Shown here piece after piece: positions 20,756-31,689 of a stretch of DNA of 64,000 nucleotides. A program made the translations under genes and the position numbers. Where the stretch lies: the NCBI GenBank assembly GCA_002633025.1, contig NMRB01001700.1, positions 1 to 64,000 on the forward strand, in the 5' to 3' direction. This DNA comes from Notospermus geniculatus (taxonomy: Eukaryota; Nemertea; Pilidiophora; Heteronemertea; Lineidae). Below the pieces are notes generated by a model that did no database searches, had not been told where the DNA came from, and was given only the letters and a program-made list of their open reading frames with translations. The number at the start of each line of letters is the position of its first letter. Within the stretch, counting starts at the first letter, position 1.

Positions 20756-21459
20756 AACCGCACTATTGAATTCAGAAAGTGCTTATGTCCTCTGATGTTA
20801 GTGTAATGTAAAATCATAAAGGAATCAAATATAAAGGTTCAACTTTCAAATTTAGCATTTTATAAATGTCGACAGTATCCCTTTAAACGTCAACATATTT
20901 GCATTCTGACTCTTCCATAATAGGAAAGACCCTTTGGCGTGTTTACTGCAAATTTTGCTGAACTCCGTCTAAATTCATGTGAACACCACGAACGATAAGA
21001 GCGCAGGGTCATCTGTGTACATATAAAGTTTACCGTACATTTGCACATGGAACGGTAATTGTGCTGAAAATACATCTGGTTCTGTTATCCTCAGAAATAG
21101 AATTCAGTGCATCAACAGATCAAGTTGACAGGTTAATGCACCTCTTCACTACCCCCAAAATTGAAGCTCGTGTCTATTATGTAAGCCAAAAAATCAGGCA
21201 GTGAGATATATAGGGCCTACTACTCAAAAAAAGTTTAGGACCACTTTTTTCATGACTCATACATTGTAATTCTGTTTCAGGTCAGGCATTGCTTCATAAT
21301 CATAACACGTTATGCACCAACTGAAACTTACCACATCTGTAATTCATAACAGTGTGTCGGAGGTCATCCATGCATGACAGTCAGTGTTGATACCATTTTC
21401 AGCTGTAAAAACTGTCAAATGAAAATAAGTTGTGCACAAAATAACAAGTGGTCGCTAAC
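20756..21459. other. 3' flank of the YqaJ gene, no gene seen
   Basis: No coding exon supported. Low-complexity AT-rich stretches follow the stop codon; no canonical AATAAA is placed with confidence. Confidence 0.4.
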
Positions 21460-21690
21460 TTTTTAGCTCACCCGTGAGCTTTTGTCGTCAGTCAGCGTCC
21501 GTCGTCGTTGTCGTCCGTTAGCAGGGGACGTTTCGTAACCGCTTGAGCTATTGATCTGAAACTTGGTTCATAAAGATATATACCCCTAGATGACCTTTAT
21601 ATGCATGTGACGTTTTGGCCCGATCGGACATCCAATATGGCCGCCAGGTGCCACAACCCCAAAATCATTGAAGTTCTACAACTTGGGAAT
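21460..21690 (+). mobile_element. Family F element fragment with hairpin terminus
   Basis: Starts TTTTTAGCTCACCCGTGAGC, a terminal hairpin, then GTCGTCAGTCAGCGTCCGTC, ACGTTTCGTAAC, GAGCTATTGATCTGAAACTT and TATACCCCTAG. This is the reverse of the end of the 61640-62584 repeat, which finishes AGCTCACCACAGGTGAGCT. It is the terminal part of a widespread non-autonomous element. Confidence 0.75.
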
Positions 21691-21894
21691 GACTTCACCC
21701 AGATTGCTCATAACTGACATACACCTCTCTCTGTCATTACGCTATTATGTTCAAATGGGTGAGCACATGGTCCATGGACCATTTCATTTTGAGTAGTGTA
21801 TATGGTGCCAACACCGATGAAGTGTACAATGTATCCCTCAGAAAGTTCATTGTTAGCAGTTAAACCTTTATGTTTGATTCTTTTATGGTACAAC

Positions 21895-22375
21895 AGTTGT
21901 CCCCTGTTATATTGAGTAGGAAAACCCTGTTTCTCATGGGTTCTGTCAAAAATATATAACACCATATGGTGTTATATATTTTTGGTTCTGTGATATTATC
22001 CACTGTGATATTGTGTGCTCAGGAAAACCCTGTTTCTCATGGGTTTTGTGTATTGTCCACTGTGATATTGAGTGCTCAGGGAAACTCTGTTTCTCATGGG
22101 TTCTCGTTCTGTGTATTGTCCACTGTGATATTGAGTGCTCCAAAAACCCTGTTTCTCATGGTTCTGTGATATTGTCCACTGTGATATTGTGTGCTCATGA
22201 AAACCCTGTTTCTCATGGGTTCTGTGTATTGTCCACTGCTGTGATATTGAGTGCTCAGAAAAACCAATATCATGTTTCTCATGGTTCTGTGATATTGTCC
22301 ACTGTGATATTGAGTACACAGGAAAACCTTGCTTCTCACGGTTCTGTGATATTGTCCAATATCGTACCTCAAGGT
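21895..22375. repeat. Minisatellite, ~60-65 bp unit
   Basis: About seven tandem units with the consensus elements CCCTGTTTCTCATGGGTTCT, GTCCACTGTGATATTG and GTGCTCAGGAAAA. Unit length varies by small indels. The same unit continues at 23215-23430, so a later insertion of about 840 bp splits one array. Reading frames through it are artefacts of the repeat. Confidence 0.9.
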
Positions 22376-23214
22376 AAAATCCTTGAATTTGATTGGCCGA
22401 TACGCATCACGTGGCGCACGTGATACGCATCACGTGGCGCACGTGATGCGTATGCAGTATACTGGTGCCCGTGTAGACGACCGCCGACCGGTCATTGCAT
22501 CTGTTGGTAGCAATGGCGCGAAATGCGCTCTGCGCTTCTCTCTTCGGCTGACTTAGCATGTACATGTAGGCCCAGATTATGATCAATTTCGGTCATATTT
22601 TACCGTTTATAATGCAGTAGTGACAATATAGAAAATGGTGCCCTTTAGGCCATCATTTTTTTATACCTTGGTCCTCGGGCTTTTTGGACAGACCTGACAG
22701 AGAGGAGGGCGGGGAAAAAATAAATTATGAATTGCAGCTTTAAACAGACAGAATTATCCTGATAAATGTATCATACAAACTGATATTAAAGCTTTAAAAA
22801 GATATCACTGAAGAACATTTAAGGCCGATTTCGCAGTGTTTTCAAAGAATTTGAACACAGGCATCACGAAATTTATTTCAGAAATTGGGGTCATACGAGA
22901 GCGGCGGTAGGAAAAAATAAAAAAACCCATGGGTCAATTTCAAGGCGGCGGGCGGAAAAAATATAAAAATAAAATTTTATTTTTTTTCTATTTGGTGAAT
23001 TTTGCAGAGCGGAGGGCCCGAGGACAGGCCGAAAATAAATATTTATTTTTATTTTTTTTCTTGGCATTTTCCGAGCGGCTCGCCCGAGGACCAAGGTATA
23101 AAAAAATGATGGCCTTACATGTCGGGGGACAGACCGAAATGTCACCCCTCGAAAAACATTGTTGACCTCGGCCGAAGCGGCCTCGATCAACAATGTTTTC
23201 TCGGGGTGACAATT
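22376..23214. repeat. Inverted-repeat insertion splitting the minisatellite
   Basis: Contains an inverted pair: GGCCATCATTTTTTTATACC near 22648 and its complement near 23090, each beside CTTGGTCCTCGGGC or GCCCGAGGACCAAG. A second palindrome lies at about 23139-23209, with AAAACATTGTTGACCTCGGC facing CTCGATCAACAATGTTTTC. A CACGTGGCGCACGTGATGCG direct repeat is at 22408-22450. A polyA/T-rich AAAATAAA stretch lies between the arms. Confidence 0.7.
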
Positions 23215-23430
23215 TTCTTACTGTGATATTGAGTACACAGGAAAACCATGTTTCTCATGGTTCTGTTTATTGTCCATTGTGATATTGAGTGCTCAGAAAA
23301 ACCATGTTTCTCATGGTTCTGTGATATTGTGTGCTCAGGAAACCCCTGTTTCTCATTGTTATGTGATATTGTCCACTGTGATACATGTATTGATTTGAGT
23401 ACTCAGGAAAACCCTGTTGTGCACTGTGAA
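23215..23430. repeat. Minisatellite, continuation
   Basis: Three to four more units of the array at 21895-22375 (ACCATGTTTCTCATGGTTCT, GATATTGAGTGCTCAG). It ends at a small MITE. Confidence 0.85.
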
Positions 23431-23433
23431 ATT

Positions 23434-23548
23434 GGGTCGTATGAATAAATACTAGTAAATGCTTTTACTTGAATCTTGCAATACAAATGCACAAGACAAT
23501 ATTTTACAAATATTAATAAAAAGCATTTGCAGCTTGTCTTTATTCATA
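23434..23548 (+). mobile_element. Uninterrupted relative of MITE I
   Basis: Ends GGTCGTATGAATAAA and TTTATTCATATGACC are inverted repeats, with AAATGCTTTTACTTG internal blocks as at 12680-12781. It interrupts the last minisatellite unit. Confidence 0.75.
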
Positions 23549-24340
23549 TGACCCATTTTGAGTACTCAGGAAAACCCTGTTCTCATGGTTTGGATTGAGA
23601 GACTGTAAATGTATATAATTCTTATTTGCTTACCTCTGTGAGGTGAGCTTTTCTTATGGCGTGTGAGCACAATGGCCCTGGCCATTTCATTACATGTATC
23701 AGCCTCTAGTCAGTAAGGAAAAGTTTATTGTTAAAATGGTACTGCTGCTGCTTTTGTATACCAATAAAGTACCTTTTTTGTTTTGAAAGTTACTTGTTAT
23801 GTATATTTCATTTCCATTGTTGAAACTGGTGTGGTTTGATTGGTTTGGCATCTCAACATTTACACTGCCATTTAAAATCATTCATATTTGGTGCAACACG
23901 TAGGCCTCTTACAAACCATTCAAATTTCACTTGATGGGAATACATATTCTGTTGGCATGCACCATAGGCATTTCTGACTTTTCCATGTCCTGGTTCCTGA
24001 AGCATGTCTGGTGAATTCTGAGACCTTGAGCTTGACCGCAAATACAGTGAAACCTCTCCATTAAGGACACCTTCGGGGCTGACAAATGCTGTCCTTAAGA
24101 GAAGTGTCCTGATTACAGAGGTCAAAATGAACAGAAATGGTCAATTTGGGACTGAACTTTGGTGTCCTTAATAGAGAGGTGTCCTCCTGGCAGAGGTGTC
24201 CGTTAGGGGGGATGTTCTACTGAAGTGTGTTTCAGAAGCAAAAACAAGATTTACCATTATAGTACAGTTTGTTATTTATTTCTCCATTCACGCCATTGCC
24301 ATATTATTAAATATGTACATGCATTACATACATTTCAACT
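23549..24340. other. Spacer with a repeat fragment, no gene seen
   Basis: At about 24050-24205 there is an imperfect inverted and direct repeat built on AAACCTCTCCATTAAGGACA and GTGTCCTTAATAGAGAGGTG. No coding exon is supported. Confidence 0.45.
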
Positions 24341-25200
24341 TCATGCGGTTAATTACAGTTTCGTTACTGATGATGTTGGAGCAGAAATTGATGTGACAAT
24401 CAAGCACTGCACATTGAAACCCTTGTCCGCCATTTATTGTCCGCCACGGTCTCACCTACATCACATTTCGGAAACATATGACACCATCTAAGATCACACG
24501 CGTCTTGGGGAATTCAGCCTGAAAATACTTCGGCATGTAAGCATCAAGTTCTGACAGTTTACAAGACATAAAGATCAATGCTGCGTTGCCCTCATGTCAC
24601 ATTTCGTCACAGAATTGCCAAAATGTTACAGAATTTCAGGCATGCAAGGTTTGTCACAGAATGTCACTCACCATGTCACAGGCAAGTCTCAGATGTTACA
24701 GCTTTGGTGCTTTTTGCCATCACACACTGAATCTGCCCAACAGTGAGAAGTACATAAATGTTCAGGTTAGTGATATTCATCACACACATCTCAGGAAAAT
24801 GCATGCCACTGAATCCGCCCAACAGTGAGAAGTACATAAATGTTGAGGTTAGTGATACATCACATTTCGGAAACATATGACACCATCTAGATCACACGCG
24901 TCTTGGGGAATTCCGCCTGAAAATACTTCGGCATGTAAGCATCAAGTTCTGAAAGTTTACAAGACATAAAGATCAATGCTGCATTGCCCTCATGTCACAT
25001 TTCGTCACAGAATTCCCAAAATGTCACAGAATTTCAGGCATGCAAGGTTTGTCACAGAATGTCACTCACCATGTTACAGGCAAGTCTCAGATGTCACAGC
25101 TTTCGTGCTTTTTGCCATCACACAATGAATCTGCCCAACAGTGAGAAGTACGTAAATGTTGATGTTAGCGATAGTCGTCCCACACTTGGCACATAAATTG
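24341..25200 (-). pseudogene. Decayed transposase fragments in a ~400-bp direct duplication
   Basis: Blocks at about 24480-24590 and 24870-24980 match the intact transposase segment at 26180-26300. GATCACACGCGTCTTGGGGA is shared and reads KTRVI in reverse, and ACAAGACATAAAG is shared as well. About 24350-24470 resembles 25620-25935. The unit 24462-24856 is followed by a second copy at 24857-25200. No open frame survives. Confidence 0.7.
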
Positions 25201-25560
25201 GATGTCACTGAATATGCCCAACAGTGAGAAGTACGTAAATGTCGAGGTTAGCGATATTCATCACACACCTGGCACATAAAATGCATGCCACAGAATCTGC
25301 CCAGTAATGAGAAGTACATAAATGTTGAGGTTATTGATATTCATCACGCACATTTCAAGAAAATGCATGCCACTGAATGTTGAGGTTAGTGATATTCATC
25401 ACACACATTTCAGGAAAATGCATGCCACTGAATCTGCCCAACAGTGAGAAGTACATAAATGTTGAGGTTAGCGATATTCATCACACACCTCACACATTTC
25501 AGGAAAATGCATGCCACAAAATTTGCCAATGATAAAGTGAATTCCACAGACAGAGTATTA
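25201..25560. repeat. Tandem repeat of ~80 bp units
   Basis: Repeated blocks AGTGAGAAGTACATAAATGT, TGAGGTTAGTGATATTCATC and AGGAAAATGCATGCCACTGA, three to five partial copies. The same blocks occur at 24740-24860 and 25130-25190. Confidence 0.8.
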
Positions 25561-25619
25561 CTGCACAAGTAGTACGTACAGTACATTTGGATTTCACATG
25601 GGGATGGTCAAGTACAGTT

Positions 25620-27049
25620 TTAAGCATCATTACTGACGATGTTGGAGGGGAAATTGCACAAGAAGAAACAGAGTTGAGTTATCTTTGTAGCCAAGGATGA
25701 CTCCGTGTTGTTAAGCGGCTGAGTGAGACTTTTGTAAGTCTTCGCCAGGCCTATGATCCTCTCGATATGGACTCTTTTACTCGCAATCTTCCGGTCCTCA
25801 ATAACAACAGAATTGGACAAACGATTGGTCTTGCGAAAGAACGTTGGAATGTTGACATGAACATTTGATGTGACGAACAAGTCCTGAACATTGAAACCAT
25901 TGTCCGCCATTACGCTGTCGCCTGGATCACATTTCTGTGGAATACACCCTCTTTCTACAATCTGCCTATCACTTGTTGCACCACCGTATGAATCAATGTG
26001 GAATAGACCCTCTTTCTACAATCTGCCTATCACTTGTTGCACCACCGTATGAATCAGAAACATAAGACACTAAGCCACCAGGTGTAGCGCCAACTACAGC
26101 TTTGGAAGTGTTCCTGTTCTTGTAACTGGAAAACGTGGCTTGTTGTGCGATGGGTTGCTTGGGCTTTTGAACTGGAGTTTCTACACCATCCAAGATCACA
26201 CGCGTCTTGGGGAATTTAGCTTGAAAATCCTTGGGCATGTAAAAATTGACAAGTTCCCTGGAGGGCCATATTTCGAGTTCTGAGAGTTCACAAGACATAA
26301 AGTTTATCCAAGTGACATAAACACTGTGTACAACTTTCTCAGAAATTTCAAAAAATCTACTAAGTTCAAAATCAGTTTTGTGTTGCCTCAGTTTCATGAG
26401 AGTCAAAAACAGCTGGTTCTCAACAGACAGGGATGGCTTACTTCCATTGTAATAATTCAGTTCGTTTGCAGCTGGGCCCAAAATCGACAATAGCAAACAA
26501 AATTTCCCGTAATTGTCCAGTCCTGTATAAAAATGAATTGCCTCGTCATCCTCACAGAATTTTTCCACACAGAACCAGGGCAGTGATGTCTGGGTTTCCA
26601 CAGTGGTTGTCCTCAACGCCGGATTGAGACACTGGTACATTGTCTGGGTTCCTTTCTCCATTGCGCAGATTGTATCTGATTCCACTGAAAACATGAAGAG
26701 AAATGCATACAGTTCAGAAAAAAAATTCAAATGACACAAATATTAAGAGCTCCAAATTCACTTATAGGCCCCTATGCCTTTAAAAAATTCAACTGAAGGG
26801 ACTTTGACTATAAGGTGGGTTTTGGTAGCTTGTAATGACCACACTTACAAGGTAGGCCTACAAGTGTCACATTAGCAGCCACAGACTTCAGGGCATTCAG
26901 ACGCTGCACCTCAACTTCCTCCTTCACTTGTAACCTCTTTTCAGCCCTCTCATTTCTGGATACACTGCTCGGAGTTGGTACTGGTGTATTCCATGCAAAG
27001 ATGTGGGGAACGGCATTGGGCTTCAACTTCCTTTGTAAGGGAACAGTAC
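25620..27049 (-). pseudogene. THAP / DDE (DDE_Tnp_4-like) transposase, frame broken
   Basis: Two exons are seen: 27049-26849 and 26684-25620, with acceptor TTAACTTTCAG, donor GTAAGT and a T|TG split codon. The first begins LQRKLKPNAVPHIF, the conserved tail of a THAP zinc-finger domain; the cysteine-bearing start was not found upstream. The second encodes an all-helical middle, then VILDGVETPV (first catalytic Asp), SDSYGGATSDRQIVERG, VMADNGFNVQDL (second Asp) and RKIASKRVHIERIIG (Glu). This is the DDE_Tnp_4 arrangement. A 61-bp tandem duplication at 25936-26055 repeats the GGATSDRQIVERG coding block and shifts the frame, so the protein stops before the second Asp. The gene points towards the YqaJ gene. 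Confidence 0.9.
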
Positions 27050-27059
27050 CTGAAAGTTA

Positions 27060-28096
27060 AGAAAAACAAAGGGTGAAGGCGTATTAGGCTCATATACATG
27101 TATCAATTATCATCATGTCCATGACGACATAATAATTACCGTAGGACTGGCATGATTGAGGCTAGGTAGGCACTGGTAGGACAAAACTCACAAGCATTGC
27201 ATGCACATGCACATACATCATGTACGGTGACATTTCACAAATGCTGTAGGCCTATATAGTGTATACAGGCAGTAGGCTGGGCCTACATCTCTGTACATAA
27301 TAGCAATGCATTCATCATGGGCTTGACTGCAGAATACCCGGGACAGTAAAAAGTAATCCCAACAGGAAGTCGTTGCGCGGTATGTCGGTTTGTGATTCGG
27401 TCACAAGTGTACAGACGACACCTTGACAGCGTAGACACCAACCTGTCGGCATTCTCCTGATGTCTGGGTGTCTCCATCGCCGAACTGAACTAAAGTGGAT
27501 TTTCCATGTTATATGTCTGCGAGGACAGCTTGGCAGCATAGACATCGACCGGGGTCAACATTTTCCCGATGTCTAGGTGTCTCGATCCCTGAACTGAAGT
27601 GGATTTGCGATGTTATCCGAGGCGAGGACAACCTGGCACCATAGACACCGACCGGACTGATGTCTAGGTGTCGATCTCTTAACTTATTAAGTGGATTTCC
27701 GATGTTATCTGACTGCGAGGACAACCTGGCAGCATACACATCAACCATTGTCATTTCTATTCCAGTAGCATAGCCTTCGAGAAATGCCGCGAGAACCGAG
27801 ATTTCTTGCGATGAAGCGGGTTCATCGGCACTTACGTTCAAATTTGGCCGATATAATGAACTTTTTCAGCTAGGCCTAAATAAATCGGGATCCTCGTAGT
27901 TTGGAACGTAGGCCTATGGGAAACCGACTCGCTGTTTCTCTGTCGCTCATTGTCAAGTCGCCGCTTATTCCGTCAGTCTACATGTATGTCACACTGGCAC
28001 ACAGGCCACAGTGAAAAACGTTACACCGGGCGATCTGCACTGCACTGGTTAGTGAGGTCTTCATGGATGCATTACTATGGCCGGTATGCAGATGAT
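27060..28096. repeat. Upstream of transposase: decayed ~100-bp tandem repeat
   Basis: At about 27455-27755, three to four diverged units carry TGATGTCTAGGTGTC, AAGTGGATTTCCGATGTTAT and GAGGACAACCTGGCAGCATA. The minus strand has several short frames with shared peptides (ARLSS, ETPRH) caused by the repeat. The sequence for the THAP domain start should be here but is not recognisable. No other gene seen. Confidence 0.6.
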
Positions 28097-28820
28097 NNNN
28101 NNNNNNNNNNNNNNNNNNNNNNNNNNNNNNNNNNNNNNNNNNNNNNNNNNNNNNNNNNNNNNNNNNNNNNNNNNNNNNNNNNNNNNNNNNNNNNNNNNNN
28201 NNNNNNNNNNNNNNNNNNNNNNNNNNNNNNNNNNNNNNNNNNNNNNNNNNNNNNNNNNNNNNNNNNNNNNNNNNNNNNNNNNNNNNNNNNNNNNNNNNNN
28301 NNNNNNNNNNNNNNNNNNNNNNNNNNNNNNNNNNNNNNNNNNNNNNNNNNNNNNNNNNNNNNNNNNNNNNNNNNNNNNNNNNNNNNNNNNNNNNNNNNNN
28401 NNNNNNNNNNNNNNNNNNNNNNNNNNNNNNNNNNNNNNNNNNNNNNNNNNNNNNNNNNNNNNNNNNNNNNNNNNNNNNNNNNNNNNNNNNNNNNNNNNNN
28501 NNNNNNNNNNNNNNNNNNNNNNNNNNNNNNNNNNNNNNNNNNNNNNNNNNNNNNNNNNNNNNNNNNNNNNNNNNNNNNNNNNNNNNNNNNNNNNNNNNNN
28601 NNNNNNNNNNNNNNNNNNNNNNNNNNNNNNNNNNNNNNNNNNNNNNNNNNNNNNNNNNNNNNNNNNNNNNNNNNNNNNNNNNNNNNNNNNNNNNNNNNNN
28701 NNNNNNNNNNNNNNNNNNNNNNNNNNNNNNNNNNNNNNNNNNNNNNNNNNNNNNNNNNNNNNNNNNNNNNNNNNNNNNNNNNNNNNNNNNNNNNNNNNNN
28801 NNNNNNNNNNNNNNNNNNNN
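28097..28820. other. Assembly gap (N run)
   Basis: 724 unresolved bases. Any reading frame across it is meaningless. It may hide the right end of the transposon or an upstream GPCR exon. Confidence 1.
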
Positions 28821-29120
28821 CTTTACTCTTTAATGCAAGTATAAGGGAAATGAGATGGTTCCAGAATTCTGTGAATCTGTGATTCTGTTTATGTATGATT
28901 GCGTATATCTGTGAATTTGTGAATTTGTGACTGCCCCTATTTTTAGCATTTTATACCTAACATTGTAAATCTACTGAGGAGTTCACTCTTCACTCTTCTC
29001 CTCTCTTCACTCTTCACTCCTCTCCTCACTCTTCACTCTTCACTCCTCACTCGTCTCCTCTCTTCACTCGTCACTCCTCTCCTCAATCTGAACCATCTCA
29101 TTTCCCTTATACTCGTTCTG
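28821..29120. repeat. Microsatellite-like CACTCTTCACTCCTCTC tract
   Basis: At 28985-29090 there is a run of CTTCACTC/CTCCTCTC units. At 28870-28930 there is GTGAATTTGTGA-type simple sequence. The gap-flanking TGAGATGG motif and CATCTCATTTCCCTTATACT (29093-29114) repeat in reverse TATAAGGGAAATGAGATGG at 28840-28859, so the tract is framed by a short inverted repeat. Confidence 0.8.
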
Positions 29121-29575
29121 CATGTTCTTCCTCAACTGATCATATAAAGTTTCAGACAGAGGTAAAAAAGGAAGACCCCACCAGGTAAAAAAGGAAGACC
29201 CCGGCAAAAAATCATAGAAGATGTCGAAATTTTCCCTTCAAATTTTACGGGCATCTTACACTTATCAAGGCGTAACGGAAATATGCACGTGGAAAATGTA
29301 CAGCATTTCCATCAATCTACATGTACAAGAATTAGTCATATTCCCTTAGCAAGTGCAACCAGGACACTCTTAAGATCTCTAGGACATTATTTCGTAGCCT
29401 CACCCTACGTTTTTTGGGCAATTCATTCTGTATGTTCTTCCTCAACTGATCATATAAAGTTTCAGACAGAGGTAAAAATGGAAGACCCCACCAGGTAAAA
29501 AGGAAAACCCCGGCAAAAAATCATAGAAGATGTCGAAATTTTCCCTTCAAATTTTACGGGCATCTTACACTTAAA
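29121..29575 (+). repeat. Direct duplication of ~150 bp
   Basis: 29121-29272 and 29429-29575 are near identical. Shared blocks are TGTTCTTCCTCAACTGATCA, AAGTTTCAGACAGAGGTAAA, GGAAGACCCCACCAGG, ATCATAGAAGATGTCGAAAT and TTTTACGGGCATCTTACACT. About 155 bp lie between them. Non-coding. Confidence 0.9.
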
Positions 29576-30744
29576 GAGGTATCACTCAGATGCGTATTGG
29601 GGTGTAGACACGGGCGCGGATTGGGGTGTCACACTGATCCGGACAGGGCTTTTTTCGCCCAGTGTTACGCAATGACCTTTAAGGTCAGAGGTCAAGGTCA
29701 AGGTCACACAGTTCCAAAATGCAAATCTGCTCAGAATTTCAGGAGTAACTGATTAGTAGCCTGCATTAACCATCTCCTAGGTTTAGTCAAGGATGCCTGT
29801 TCCAGTTACGCAAAACTTCTCAAGGTCAGAGGTCAAGGTCACAGTGTACCAGCTCTAGAGTAGCAACTTCATAACTTCAACTGGAACATGGCTTGTGGTA
29901 GATTGGTTACTGTCATCACGATCGGAAACCATTGATATCGCTCCGGTCATATGACCGCATGCAATCCGCCCCGTGCACAGTAGTACGCTCTACTGGTGGC
30001 TTCTGGAACCAAAATGGTTCAGCCGGCCTGGACCATATGCACAACACTATGACTATCGGCCTGGCCGACATAGACATTTTTGCGATCAAACTTGTCTTGT
30101 CTAGCGTTCTATACCAAAACATAATGGTCATCAGAGCTGTCTAGGATGTAATGAGTGTGTTCATCATATCACATTTCGAGTTCGAAAATGCGAATCGAGA
30201 CTTTTTAATATGCCATACTGAAAAAGTATAAATACCGGTAATGTTAACTCCCCATGCAACCTCGATTCGTGACATTTTCAATCCTATCCTGGCTGTGTAA
30301 ATTCAGGTGTTGAGGTTTTTGCGTTTCCACGACGTAACTCCGACAGTGTCCGCCATTGCTGACGTCGCCGAAATGACGCGAAGCTGGTGGGCAAAATGCA
30401 TTGCTGATGATGCAAAGCTGGTGGGCAAAACGCGCAACGTCACAGAACGATGCAGGCCCGGGCCTACGTCATGGAAACGATGAATAGGCTACATACATTT
30501 ATTAACGCCAAATAGAATTTATTTATAGCATACCTTCGGTGTACAGCTCATGGAGCAGCGCCATACGCCGTTGGTAGCGCCGTCTGGCGGTGCTACTAAT
30601 CACATACAGACATAACATCTTTAGGTAACATGATTTCAAAATGGCGACTTGTTTATCACCAAGGTTTTCTATTGGATGCTCTGCGCATGCTACGCGTACC
30701 CATGACTCTGTGGACAACAGCCAAATTTGGGAAATTCGCCATTT
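29576..30744. other. Upstream of GPCR exon; repeat fragments, no exon identified
   Basis: 29670-29860 carries several AGGTCAGAGGTCAAGGTCA runs like those at 46.7-49.7 kb. 30370-30440 has a doubled GCTGGTGGGCAAAA motif. The exons for TM1-2 of the GPCR should lie upstream but I could not recognise them. Confidence 0.4.
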
Positions 30745-30967
30745 AAAGGAGCTGGGTGCACTTTTTGGACAGCCGGCGCCACCATCGCGTTCGCGACACT
30801 CTCCGACCCCAGGGACTGACTATCTTTTCGGCGAATGGCCCCGATGAACTGCATACAATGTACATTTTGTAATGTTTTTGTATTTCGTATTGTTGCCGCT
30901 TGGTGGCTCACTCTATGTCTACCGTCAAAATACTGGTAAAAAGAAATCGCATACCGTGCTCCTTTAA
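30745..30967 (+). mobile_element. Family D MITE, copy 1
   Basis: Ends AAAGGAGCTGGGTGC and ACCGTGCTCCTTTA, internal ACAGCCGGCGCCAC, TTTTCGGCGAATG, CATTTTGTAATG and GGTGGCTCACTCTA. Closely related to 61091-61297, with a half copy at 17152-17215. It ends 50 bp before the GPCR exon. Confidence 0.85.
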
Positions 30968-31016
30968 CCAATTATAGCCGTTTCTTCACATCTAATATTC
31001 CTTATTTTCATTCTAG

Positions 31017-31689
31017 ATCAGTGTGGCACTTGGCAAATGCATTTGCAATTACTTCTGGGATGACTCTTGCTCAAATGAGCATCGACAGAGCAGTTGCCGT
31101 GACATTTCCAATGAAGGCAGCAACGTTCTGCACCACTTCACGGGCCGTCAAGACCGTAGGAGCAACCTGCATCTTCGAATTGATATTTCATACGCAGGTC
31201 TACATCATATACAACATGCCCGATGAGGAATCCGGTGTAGCTGTCGCTGATTATCCCCCAGCGAGGTGGACCGAGTCACTTTATAACATATACGTGTTGA
31301 TAATGGGATGTAGTGCGCCCTTCTCCATCATTATTGTCAGTAACGTTGTCATAATATTCAGCATCAGGAAAGCTTCAAAGGAAAGAAAAAAACTAGAGTT
31401 GTCGAATAAGAAACAAGTAAAGGAACCAAATTTGACAACAATGCTTCTAATGACGTCATTCATGTACATCATGTGTTCGAGTCCCAAACGTGTCCATGAC
31501 AACTTCAATGTTTATGATTTGTCGCATCCTTACTGGTCGACACGTTATTGGTTAGAATTTTGGATATGCAATGAACTGTGGCTGATAAATTACGCCGTCA
31601 ATTTTTATATATATTTTCTTGGGGGTGGGAGGAAGTTTCGGCGTGACGTAAAGGAGGTATTTCAAGTGTGTATCAGGAGCAGCACGTAA
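31017..31689 (+). CDS. Rhodopsin-family GPCR, last exon (TM3 to C-terminus)
   Basis: The acceptor CATTCTAG precedes 31017, and the frame runs 224 codons to TAA. TM3 ends with SIDRAVAVTFP, a DRA variant of the DRY motif. TM4 (VGATCIFELIF) is followed by a loop with NMPDEESG, then TM5 (GCSAPFSIIIVSNVVIIFSI) and the basic intracellular loop KASKERKKLELSNKKQ. TM6 (TTMLLMTSFMYIMC) precedes TM7 LINYAVNFYIYFLGGGRKFR. There NFYIY replaces NPxxY, as in many neuropeptide-receptor-like GPCRs, and a basic helix 8 follows. TM1-2 must be on upstream exons. The ligand cannot be inferred, although the loop and TM7 style resemble invertebrate peptide receptors. Integral plasma-membrane protein. Confidence 0.85.

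Larger units (their letters stand above)
17820..27049. mobile_element. Candidate ISL2EU-type two-gene DNA transposon
   Basis: Composite of the YqaJ-type nuclease gene (+) and THAP-DDE transposase gene (-), arranged tail to tail. From memory of the repeat literature, ISL2EU elements carry such a transposase plus a YqaJ-like nuclease. Terminal inverted repeats were not recognised on either side: the left end should lie between 16913 and 17820. The right end should lie between 27060 and the gap that starts at 28097, or be hidden in it. The spacer has been expanded by minisatellites and MITEs. Confidence 0.55.

Noticed and set aside
21895-22375. CRISPR-like spaced repeats
   Set aside because: Units are contiguous minisatellite repeats with no unique spacers, in a eukaryotic genome.
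27950-28882. Long open frames across the first gap
   Set aside because: They are made of unresolved bases.
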